Below, one piece after another: positions 1 to 5,254 of a DNA stretch of 5,254 nt; position 1 is the stretch's first letter, and each line of letters begins with the position of its first letter. Origin of the DNA: CANJJB01 sp964449295 (GTDB lineage: Bacteria; Chlamydiota; Chlamydiia; Chlamydiales; Rhabdochlamydiaceae); NCBI GenBank assembly GCA_964449295.1, contig CAYUZN010000120.1, positions 1 to 5,254 of the forward strand. The letters are read 5' to 3'. The position numbers and the translations under genes are program-made. The notes beneath the pieces are model-generated. The model ran no database searches. It was given only the letters and a program-made list of their open reading frames with translations, and was not told where the DNA came from.

Positions 1-269
1 AGCCCCCTCTCAAAAAATGGACCCCCATTCCAGGCTCTTTTTTCTTTGGCGATCTCTCTCCCAACGCACCCTTCCTCTCCCCTCCTTTTCTCGACCCCAT
101 CACCATCTGCATTGGACCTGAAAAAGGATTCTCCTCCTCAGAAGAAACACTCTTAAAAGAACAGCTCCAAGGCAAAGGCATTCGCCTACATTCCAACACC
201 CTGCGCACTGAAACCGCAGGCCTTGTCGCTTTAAGTCAGATAGCTCTTTTAAAGACTTTCAACCCTTAG
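1..269 (+). CDS. rsmE: 16S rRNA (uracil-1498-N3)-methyltransferase, RsmE family, 3' end only
   Basis: Only the C-terminal 88 codons are present; the gene runs in from the left edge, in the frame starting at base 3, and ends at TAG 267-269. RsmE methylates U1498 of 16S rRNA with S-adenosylmethionine and belongs to the SPOUT (trefoil-knot) methyltransferases. The visible part carries the family's knot motifs: ICIGPEKGFS (usual form IGPEGGFS) followed by an acidic stretch, and LRTETAGLVAL, matching the conserved LRTETA loop that holds the cofactor. Two details are off the usual pattern: the second glycine of GPEGG is lysine, and the LG normally before the LR..ETA loop is LHSN. Codons end in C far more often than in the next gene (21 of the first 36 complete codons, against 6 of 36). 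The family call is firm; activity cannot be judged from this fragment. Confidence 0.88.
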   Translation, partial: PPLKKWTPIPGSFFFGDLSPNAPFLSPPFLDPITICIGPEKGFSSSEETLLKEQLQGKGIRLHSNTLRTETAGLVALSQIALLKTFNP

Positions 270-285
270 GTATTTCTCTTGTTTT

Positions 286-315
286 TTAACCTCATTTATA
301 CAAAGATTCTATCTT
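286..315 (+). promoter_or_regulatory. Weak candidate promoter for the 278-residue gene
   Basis: The 83-base spacer 270-352 is AT-rich and has no hairpin with a T-tract, so no terminator for rsmE is visible. The best sigma-70-like pair is TTAACC (286-291) and TATCTT (310-315), 18 bases apart. TATACA at 297-302 is an alternative -10 without a good -35. Neither is close to consensus. The gene could instead be read through from rsmE. Confidence 0.2.
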
Positions 316-340
316 AAAAATCTTAAGAATAAGATGACGC

Positions 341-348
341 AAGGGGGT
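341..348 (+). promoter_or_regulatory. Ribosome binding site of the 278-residue gene
   Basis: AAGGGGGT is a good match to a Shine-Dalgarno sequence. The run of G (343-347) ends 5 bases before the ATG at 353. It fixes the start of the downstream gene. Confidence 0.75.
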
Positions 349-352
349 ATTT

Positions 353-1189
353 ATGACTGCAGTCACAACTCAAACACTTCAATCTCAAGCAAGCGCAGGA
401 CAGTATTATTGCCATGTTAAAAATGGATGGCGATCTCTAGGAAAACTAGAGAACTTCATCCGTTATTACTTCAGCGGTATCCCATTACTTAACCTTGATT
501 CTGCAGCACAAGCTTGTCTTCGCTATTCATGGGAAGCATTGACAAAAAGAGAACAAGTTCCAGAAGAGATTGAAAAAACAATTCGAGCTACATTCAACGA
601 GTCTCTAGAAACTACCAATCCTCTTAACCGAATAGCTGCATTAGTTGGACAAGTTTTTATAAAAACCTGTCAAGAGTTTCTAACTGTAAAAACAGATCCT
701 TATCTACGAGTATTTTATTGTGAAGGATTTTCAAATGTTACGCAAATTGTAGGTACAGGTTATGGTAAATTAGATATCTATAATTCCAGAAAAGAGAAGA
801 TATGCGATATAACCCATGACAAATTATCTCAAACAAATCCAGCACAAGATCTGGCTACAAGTGCATGCACTCGTACACAGATTGATCTAAAAGAGGCAAA
901 TAACACAACTTTCAGTTTAAAACCTATTCAACCGAGTTCTAACATTTATGTTGTTCATAAATTAAATAATGGCCAAGGTCAAAATACTATAGCGCTTGCA
1001 GAAAGATGTCTTAAGAAAGTTTTTAATAGTTGGTGGCATCCCTGTTGGTCTTACAGTTGGAAGATCACTCTTTTAGAGAAAACAGATGATACACTCTATC
1101 CTCTATTAGCCTTTATGTTGGTCAAGGAGACGCAGAATTTTCTTCCCTCTCCTCAAGAGCTTCGCTACGCTAAAGGGTTTCAGTCTTAA
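353..1189 (+). CDS. Unrecognised 278-residue protein
   Basis: I do not recognise this protein. The open frame runs from ATG 353 to TAA 1187-1189 with a strong Shine-Dalgarno (AAGGGGG) just upstream, so it is very likely a real gene. The product has no N-terminal signal peptide and no clear membrane segment, which suggests a soluble or cytosolic or secretion-system-exported protein. It has eight cysteines (residues 20, 55, 106, 123, 151, 172, 219, 231) and an aromatic-rich patch near the C-terminus, SWWHPCWSYSW (226-236). The N-terminal third (about 25-110) looks helical; the middle (about 115-205) looks more beta-rich with GTGYGKLDIY and SSNIYVVHKL. It is AT-rich and its codon endings differ sharply from the rsmE fragment before it. 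It converges on pyk with 6 bases between stops. A lineage-specific chlamydial protein is the likeliest explanation; an effector role is possible but nothing in the sequence shows it. Confidence 0.8.
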   Translation: MTAVTTQTLQSQASAGQYYCHVKNGWRSLGKLENFIRYYFSGIPLLNLDSAAQACLRYSWEALTKREQVPEEIEKTIRATFNESLETTNPLNRIAALVGQVFIKTCQEFLTVKTDPYLRVFYCEGFSNVTQIVGTGYGKLDIYNSRKEKICDITHDKLSQTNPAQDLATSACTRTQIDLKEANNTTFSLKPIQPSSNIYVVHKLNNGQGQNTIALAERCLKKVFNSWWHPCWSYSWKITLLEKTDDTLYPLLAFMLVKETQNFLPSPQELRYAKGFQS

Positions 1190-1195
1190 AAATGA

Positions 1196-2659
1196 CTATT
1201 TGCTTGCAATTTGAGCTACCATCATCATGTTGGTAGACCCTGCAACACCAAAAGGAGAGCCTGCAACGACAATCACAGGGTCTCCTTTCTTAAGAAAGTT
1301 GTATTCAAGAGCAAAAGAGGAAGTTTTTGCAAACGCCTCCTGAATATTTTTTGACTGCTCGGGATCGACAGGAATCACACCCCAATACAGACTGAGTTGA
1401 TGATAAATCTGATCATTCGATGTCAGAGCAAAGATAGGCATCTCTGGCCGAAACTGAGAGATAATCCGGGCTGTAAAACCACTCGTTGTGAACGCAAAAA
1501 TCGCTTTGGCCTTTAAACTGTACGCTGTTTTGACAGCAGCCAGCGCAACTGATGACGAGATATCGTGGTAATCGACTGCAATACTGTGAGAGAAAAAGTC
1601 GCGATAAGAAAATTGTTTTTCCGTCTCACAAATCACACTCTTCATCATCTGGACTGCTTGGACAGGGTACTCTCCTGACGCTGTCTCTCCCGATAACATC
1701 ACACATGACGTGCTATCGTAAATAGCATTTGCCACATCAGAAACCTCAGCTCGTGTAGGTCTTGGATGATGAATCATCGACTCCAACATCTGCGTTGCGG
1801 TAATGGATGGTTTTCCCTTCTGAGAGCACTTATGAATCATCATTTTCTGCAGTTGAGGCACTTGCTCTAGCGGCAGTTCAACACCTAAATCCCCTCTTGC
1901 CACCATAATACCATCGGCAACATCCAAAATCTCATCGAAGTTCTGAACACCTAAGCTATTTTCTATTTTAGCAATCACAAGAATGTGAGATTTATTATGT
2001 TTTTTTAACACTTTTTTAATCTCTAAAATATGCTCTTTAGAACGGATAAATGACGCTGCAATTAAATCGACATCTTGAGAGCACCCAAAAGCGATATCTT
2101 GCACATCTTGCTCTGTCATCGCAGGTAAATTGATATGAACAAGAGGGATATTGATCCCTTTATGGGTTTTAAGAACACCGGCATTTTGAATTCGAACAGT
2201 CACTCCCTCTTTATCTTTTCCGATGACCTCAGAAACGATATACCCATCATCAAAGAGCACTTTCATCCCTTTCTCTAGACTATCTAAAGCGATAGCTGGC
2301 GTCACAGAAATCTTCTTCCCATCTCCCTCTAGGATCTCTTTTGTTAAAATAATTTCTTGTCCTGCTTCTAACGAAACAACCCCTCCCTTGAGATGGCCCA
2401 CCCTAATTNNNNNNNNNNTGAGGAGCACCGTCTGGATGATCGTGTCGGGGTCTTTGGTGTCGAGCATGATCGCAAGAGATGTCTTTCTCTCTTTCCTGGC
2501 TTTCTTAATAAGCTCTATCGTTTTGAGATGTTCCTCTTGCGTCCCATGGCTAAAATTTAACCTAGCAACATTCATACCGGCATCGATAAGCTCTAAAATC
2601 TTCTCATAGCTGCAGCTAGCAGGGCCCATCGTGCAAACGATTTTTGTCTTTGTCCACAT
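1196..2659 (-). CDS. pyk: Pyruvate kinase (interrupted by an assembly join)
   Basis: Converts phosphoenolpyruvate and ADP to pyruvate and ATP, the last step of glycolysis, in the cytosol. Residues counted from ATG 2659: R33 and N35/S37 in ARLNFSHG (substrate and K+ site), D67-T68 of MLDTK, catalytic K231 in IAKIEN, metal ligands E233 and D257 (ARGDLG), T287 in ITATQMLES, then TRAEVSDVANAIYD, MLSGETASG and a C-terminal regulatory domain ending with GSTNMMMV. The invariant GPE expected after MLDTK is replaced by 15 residues (70-84), four of them unreadable because of N bases; without that excess the protein would be about 475 residues, normal for the family. The frame opens further up at TTG 2695, but ATG 2659 matches family N-termini (short lead before TKIVCT) and a TATAAT at 2704-2699 would start the transcript after the TTG. 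The best Shine-Dalgarno (AAGGA, 2682-2678) is 18 bases from the ATG, longer than usual, so the exact start is not certain. Confidence 0.95.
   Translation of the reverse strand: MWTKTKIVCTMGPASCSYEKILELIDAGMNVARLNFSHGTQEEHLKTIELIKKARKERKTSLAIMLDTKDPDTIIQTVLLXXXXIRVGHLKGGVVSLEAGQEIILTKEILEGDGKKISVTPAIALDSLEKGMKVLFDDGYIVSEVIGKDKEGVTVRIQNAGVLKTHKGINIPLVHINLPAMTEQDVQDIAFGCSQDVDLIAASFIRSKEHILEIKKVLKKHNKSHILVIAKIENSLGVQNFDEILDVADGIMVARGDLGVELPLEQVPQLQKMMIHKCSQKGKPSITATQMLESMIHHPRPTRAEVSDVANAIYDSTSCVMLSGETASGEYPVQAVQMMKSVICETEKQFSYRDFFSHSIAVDYHDISSSVALAAVKTAYSLKAKAIFAFTTSGFTARIISQFRPEMPIFALTSNDQIYHQLSLYWGVIPVDPEQSKNIQEAFAKTSSFALEYNFLKKGDPVIVVAGSPFGVAGSTNMMMVAQIASK
2409..2418. other. Assembly gap (ten N) inside pyk
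   Basis: Ten consecutive N, a common placeholder length for a contig join. Next to it, on the right (about 2419-2451), is a GC-rich stretch that does not encode pyruvate kinase: in the pyk direction the protein goes from MLDTK into DPDTIIQTVLL, then N, and resumes perfectly with IRVGHLKGG. The frame is kept only because exactly ten N were written. The stretch is probably a bad contig end rather than a real insertion, and the pyk gene is probably intact in the organism. Confidence 0.9.
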
Positions 2660-2698
2660 ACCGGCTATAGTAATCGGTCCTTTTTTCGATTGCAACTA

Positions 2699-2704
2699 AT
2701 TATA
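2699..2704 (-). promoter_or_regulatory. -10 element of the pyk promoter
   Basis: Read on the minus strand this is a perfect TATAAT. No good -35 lies 16-18 bases upstream (CTAAGC at 2727-2722 with 17-base spacing is the nearest), so it may depend on an activator or on relaxed recognition. A start of transcription about 7 bases downstream (near 2692) gives a leader of roughly 33 bases to ATG 2659 and excludes TTG 2695 as start codon. Confidence 0.5.
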
Positions 2705-2734
2705 AGAGGTATACTGCGCCCGCTTAGATACTCT
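2705..2734. repeat. Inverted repeat abutting the pyk -10 box
   Basis: On the plus strand AGAGGTAT (2705-2712) faces ATACTCT (2728-2734) across 15 bases: seven complementary pairs with one extra G in the left arm. The left arm directly touches the TATAAT of pyk, so the repeat spans the whole -35 to -10 spacer. The geometry would suit an operator for a dimeric regulator. The arms are short and could arise by chance. The rest of the spacer 2660-2793 is AT-rich with a T-rich run on the minus strand but no hairpin before it, so no terminator for the upstream F-box-like gene is evident. Confidence 0.3.
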
Positions 2735-2793
2735 CCAAAAAAGGAAAAGAATTAGATCCAGATTGAGGTCTTGAAAGTAGCTGTTAATAGGAC

Positions 2794-5016
2794 TTAAAAA
2801 CGAAACCAACCTATCACTCGTAAGGCCCACGCAGCAACTCTGAGTGAAATAGGAAGAGATAAAATTACGTTAGATCGAAGCTCTCCTCTTGTGGCATTAA
2901 AGATTTTGGCTGCTTGCCAGAGGCTGCCTTTCTGGATTTTTTCAAATAACTCAACTAAAAGGTCCTTAATCGTTGAGAATTTATATTCAGTATACCGGTA
3001 TTCAAGAGCATGTTGTTTATTATCTAGCTTGTTGATCACTTTTATATCTTCTATAACGTCAGTCCACTTCTTGTCATTGATATCAGCTACAGCTTTTGCA
3101 CAAGGGTGATTACGTTCTTTTAACTTGTTTATCTGATCTAGCTCTGTGCAGTCATTTGTGTCTAACAAAAATAAGCCATAAGATTCCTGTTTTGCGCTCA
3201 GATTTCCAAGTCCCCCAAATTGACGTAAAGAACTCTCAGGAATATGTGGTAATCGTTGAATGTGAAGAAATGAGAAATCATGGAAACGACGATCAAGTAT
3301 ACCGATAGCATTAGCTCTTACAGCTATTTGATTAGCACGATCATAAACTCGTTCTTGCAGATAAGACAGCAAAAGCTGACCTTGAACTTTTCCAACATAG
3401 TGAGCAAATGGAGGTTCTGAATCTTGTATAAGTCCTCTTACAAAGAGTTTGTATTTACTGTGCCAATTTATGGCTCCCATAATCTTTTTAGAAATAGACT
3501 CTAACAACTCTTCCTTTTGCTTTTCTTCAAATTCTGAAGATGCATAAACTTCAAGAATAATTGTTTTAATAACCTCTGTAAACTCCCCCTCTTTTTCAAT
3601 ATAAGCAGCACTTATTGCTTTTAAATTTTCTAATCTCTGGGAAGAGTCTTTTACTTTTAAATTCAAATGGTATGCTTTAACTATTTGACCATGTGTGAGA
3701 AACGCTCTAATAACATCTGATAAAAGAGATGAGTGTTCTGGTAAAAAACAGAATTTTGCAAAACTTCTGATGTATGACCCATAATAATAACATACTTCTG
3801 CTAAGAATGTTTTTTCTTCCTGAGTTTGTGCAGAATCATAGAGCCTGCTTAACACATTCATAGTAGGAACAGGATGTTTTTCTAAAGAACTAGACATCCT
3901 CTGTACTAAATGAGAGACCGATTCCCTGCACCTAAAGTAGAGTTTTGATAATTCTTCTATAGTAGAGCTATCTTCTAAAATTAGACTTTCAAAAGAGAGC
4001 CAATACAGTTCCGACAAACCAGCTTCTACGAGATTCATAATATTATCGCTCACTCTTTTAATTATCTGAGTGTTGGTTATTCCTGTAGATAAGTTGTTGT
4101 TAGTATCTTCTGTTTTAGCTTCTTCAAGTAATAAGGGGTGACGCTTTTGTATATCTGCTTGAATGCCCTCTAAAGTCTGCTCAAGCTTAAGAGCAGTCTC
4201 AACTGCTTGCCCTTCGGGGCATTTATAAAAGCTACGGTATTCTGCTAAATGAGTATAACATGACTGAAAAAAACGCCAGTGTCTGTTTAAAACAACATTT
4301 CCAGGAACCATCTGAGCAAATTGTTGTGCAAGGTCCCACTTCTGATCTATTAAATTCCCCACAAGTTCATCCTCTACAAGGGAGTCTCTATCTCTGCTTA
4401 GAGGCATTATTTTGATGATATTCATTTTATTGTCATGGAACCCTGCCTGTCTATCCTCTAGACATTTATAGTAAAAAGTGACTAAAATTTTCGAAAGCAG
4501 CGATGCGTCTGGAAAGAAACTATTCCCACCGAAACCATAAAAAGGGTCCCTTGTTGCCAACTCTGCCTGCGTTTGTATGGCATAGTTGGGATTGATTAAC
4601 GAAAGTCCAACTTGTCTTGCATAGATATTATAAATGATTAATAGTGCCTCAAGCTCGCCTTGATAAGACCCAAAAACTTTCTCTTCCTGAGCTGGTTTAA
4701 AAATAGTCTTAAAATTCAATTCACTAGTTGTTGTAAGAGGTTTTTCTACACAGTCAGAACACTTATCACATTTATGATAAATAAATTGAATAATGCGAGT
4801 CTGGTTGTCGTAATTTATTTTAAGATTATGCGCTTTTTGTAGCTCTTCTGAGACCCCTTGAAGACTATTTACAACAAGCCTAGTCATATGATTGAAAGAT
4901 GCTGGCAAACATGTGTCGACTATATCTCGCCAAGTTAGATCAACACATCTTAAGGCTAACAAATCTGGTATAGGTAACAACGGCGCTACCCGAGTCACAA
5001 ACACATTAACATCCAT
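2794..5016 (-). CDS. Large F-box-like protein with helical repeats, candidate effector
   Basis: Predicted 740 residues from ATG 5016. The N-terminus reads as a degenerate F-box: residues about 5-40 contain LLPIPDLLALRCVDLTWRDI, which follows the F-box pattern of leucine/proline, DLL.LR.V, then a conserved W-R-x-I. F-box domains bind Skp1 and tether substrates to SCF ubiquitin ligases in eukaryotes; bacteria lack that machinery, and amoeba-associated chlamydiae are known to carry such genes. Next is a cysteine cluster, HKCDKCSDC (81-89). Most of the rest looks alpha-helical; about 430-480 has a TPR-like rhythm (VIRAFLTHGQIVKAYHL, then LKAISAAYIEKEGEF). The C-terminus is hydrophobic and aromatic (SLRVAAWALRVIGWFRF). 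No signal peptide is seen. The frame opens at TTG 5025, but AAGGG at 5030-5026 touches that codon and lies 9 bases before ATG 5016, so I chose the ATG. The gene is AT-rich and sits between pyk and uvrA. Host-directed function is inference. Confidence 0.85.
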   Translation of the reverse strand: MDVNVFVTRVAPLLPIPDLLALRCVDLTWRDIVDTCLPASFNHMTRLVVNSLQGVSEELQKAHNLKINYDNQTRIIQFIYHKCDKCSDCVEKPLTTTSELNFKTIFKPAQEEKVFGSYQGELEALLIIYNIYARQVGLSLINPNYAIQTQAELATRDPFYGFGGNSFFPDASLLSKILVTFYYKCLEDRQAGFHDNKMNIIKIMPLSRDRDSLVEDELVGNLIDQKWDLAQQFAQMVPGNVVLNRHWRFFQSCYTHLAEYRSFYKCPEGQAVETALKLEQTLEGIQADIQKRHPLLLEEAKTEDTNNNLSTGITNTQIIKRVSDNIMNLVEAGLSELYWLSFESLILEDSSTIEELSKLYFRCRESVSHLVQRMSSSLEKHPVPTMNVLSRLYDSAQTQEEKTFLAEVCYYYGSYIRSFAKFCFLPEHSSLLSDVIRAFLTHGQIVKAYHLNLKVKDSSQRLENLKAISAAYIEKEGEFTEVIKTIILEVYASSEFEEKQKEELLESISKKIMGAINWHSKYKLFVRGLIQDSEPPFAHYVGKVQGQLLLSYLQERVYDRANQIAVRANAIGILDRRFHDFSFLHIQRLPHIPESSLRQFGGLGNLSAKQESYGLFLLDTNDCTELDQINKLKERNHPCAKAVADINDKKWTDVIEDIKVINKLDNKQHALEYRYTEYKFSTIKDLLVELFEKIQKGSLWQAAKIFNATRGELRSNVILSLPISLRVAAWALRVIGWFRF

Positions 5017-5025
5017 ACGATTCAA

Positions 5026-5030
5026 CCCTT
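5026..5030 (-). promoter_or_regulatory. Ribosome binding site of the F-box-like gene
   Basis: Read on the minus strand the site is AAGGG. It lies 9 bases before ATG 5016 but directly against TTG 5025, which decides the start in favour of the ATG. Confidence 0.6.
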
Positions 5031-5044
5031 ATTTTTAAAAAGAA

Positions 5045-5073
5045 ATTATATCATAATTTAAATAAATAAGAAA
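5045..5073 (-). promoter_or_regulatory. Extended -10 promoter of the F-box-like gene
   Basis: On the minus strand TGATATAAT (5053-5045) is a perfect -10 box with the TGn extension. The 17-base position upstream holds only TTTCTT (5073-5068) as a -35, which is tolerable with an extended -10. Transcription would start near 5038, giving a leader of about 22 bases that contains the AAGGG ribosome binding site. Surrounding sequence is very AT-rich. Confidence 0.55.
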
Positions 5074-5088
5074 TCTTAATAACATCTC

Positions 5089-5117
5089 TTGCAGAAATCA
5101 CAAAGAGCTTAGATAAT
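5089..5117 (+). promoter_or_regulatory. Candidate uvrA promoter
   Basis: TTGCAG (5089-5094) and GATAAT (5112-5117) are separated by 17 bases. The -10 matches consensus at five of six positions and the -35 at the TTG core. The expected start near 5124 would leave only about 3 bases before the uvrA ATG. It points away from the F-box-like gene's promoter, with 15 bases between the two -35 regions. Confidence 0.4.
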
Positions 5118-5126
5118 CAACCTCTT

Positions 5127-5254
5127 ATGAAAATAATCCTTAAAAAAGTCAAAGTCCATAATCTGAAAAACGTGAGTTTAGAGCTTGAGCCAAACCAGTT
5201 GATTGTTTTCTCTGGGGTGTCTGGATCGGGCAAATCCTCTTTGGCTTTTGATAC
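5127..5254 (+). CDS. uvrA: UvrA, excinuclease ABC subunit A, 5' end only
   Basis: First 42 codons, cut by the right edge. UvrA is the damage-recognition ATPase of nucleotide excision repair; it loads UvrB on damaged DNA. The visible part is the start of the first ABC ATPase domain: VKVHNLKNVSLELEPNQLIV, then the Walker A motif GVSGSGKS (residues about 31-38) and SLAFDT, matching the UvrA pattern (A.VHNLKN, GLSGSGKSSLAFDT). ATG 5127 is the first possible ATG in a frame open from 5070, with no GTG or TTG before it. No Shine-Dalgarno lies at normal distance (AAAGAG near 5102-5107 is about 19 bases away), which fits a very short leader. In Chlamydia, as I recall, UvrA is an unusually long protein of about 1,800 residues made of two fused UvrA units; whether that holds here lies beyond the window. 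Confidence 0.93.
   Translation, partial: MKIILKKVKVHNLKNVSLELEPNQLIVFSGVSGSGKSSLAFD

Noticed and set aside
321..328. Palindrome TCTTAAGA upstream of the orphan gene
   Set aside because: Eight-base AT-rich palindromes are expected by chance in such sequence and nothing else marks it as a site.
1216..1236. Inverted repeat CTACCA / TGGTAG near the 3' end of pyk, considered as a terminator
   Set aside because: It lies in the codons for TNMMMVA, has no T-run on either strand, and the loop is 9 bases with a short stem.
2419..2451. The GC-rich stretch beside the N run as a genuine inserted element or new domain in pyruvate kinase
   Set aside because: It destroys an invariant active-site motif, borders an assembly gap, and keeps frame only through the arbitrary N count; an artefact explains it better.
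2223..2609. Open frame of 128 codons on the plus strand inside pyk
   Set aside because: It is antisense to a strongly conserved enzyme, crosses the N run, and its translation resembles no protein.
2696..2793. Possible intrinsic terminator of the F-box-like gene in the spacer before pyk
   Set aside because: The T-rich run on the minus strand (about 2737-2750) has no stable hairpin directly before it.
2891..3308. Two short plus-strand open frames opposite the 3' part of the F-box-like gene, and a 60-codon one at 4660-4842
   Set aside because: All are antisense to a long, well-signalled gene, have no convincing ribosome binding site and no recognisable product.
4208..4221. TGCCC-TTCG-GGGCA, a stem with the classic stable cUUCGg tetraloop on the plus strand
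   Set aside because: It is antisense inside the F-box-like gene, the stem is only 5 pairs, no T-run follows, and the bases are explained by the codons for CPEGQ.

Overview
The window looks like a piece of a draft genome from an environmental (non-Chlamydiaceae) member of the Chlamydiales, a group of obligate intracellular bacteria of amoebae and other hosts. Three things point there. A pyruvate kinase gene lies close to the start of uvrA, a neighbourhood I recall from Chlamydia (pyk and uvrA are adjacent in C. trachomatis). The pyruvate kinase reads like the chlamydial form (MWTKTKIVCTMGPAS here, close to the chlamydial N-terminus as I remember it). A large AT-rich gene with an F-box-like N-terminus sits between the two, and such eukaryote-like genes are typical of amoeba-associated chlamydiae. 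I cannot fix the family; Parachlamydiaceae or Criblamydiaceae would fit. A run of ten N marks an assembly join.

Layout. Bases 1-269 (+) hold the last 88 codons of an RsmE-type 16S rRNA methyltransferase. After an 83-base AT-rich gap comes an unrecognised 278-residue gene, 353-1189 (+). It converges on pyk (1196-2659, -) with only 6 bases between the two stop codons. Upstream of pyk is a 134-base spacer with a perfect TATAAT and an inverted repeat next to it. Then comes the F-box-like gene, 2794-5016 (-), transcribed in the same direction as pyk but with its own extended -10 promoter. A compact 110-base divergent promoter region separates it from uvrA, of which only the first 42 codons are present (5127-5254, +).

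How the genes relate. RsmE (ribosome modification), pyruvate kinase (last step of glycolysis, ATP production) and UvrA (nucleotide excision repair) are unrelated housekeeping functions. The two AT-rich genes between them, the 278-residue orphan and the F-box-like protein, are the accessory part. The F-box-like protein is a candidate secreted effector acting on host ubiquitination, but that is inference from one short domain. For both minus-strand genes the promoter and ribosome-binding signals favour an internal ATG over an upstream TTG, so I shortened both. No spacer exceeds 300 bases, and I see no RNA genes, CRISPR array, insertion sequence or convincing intrinsic terminator.
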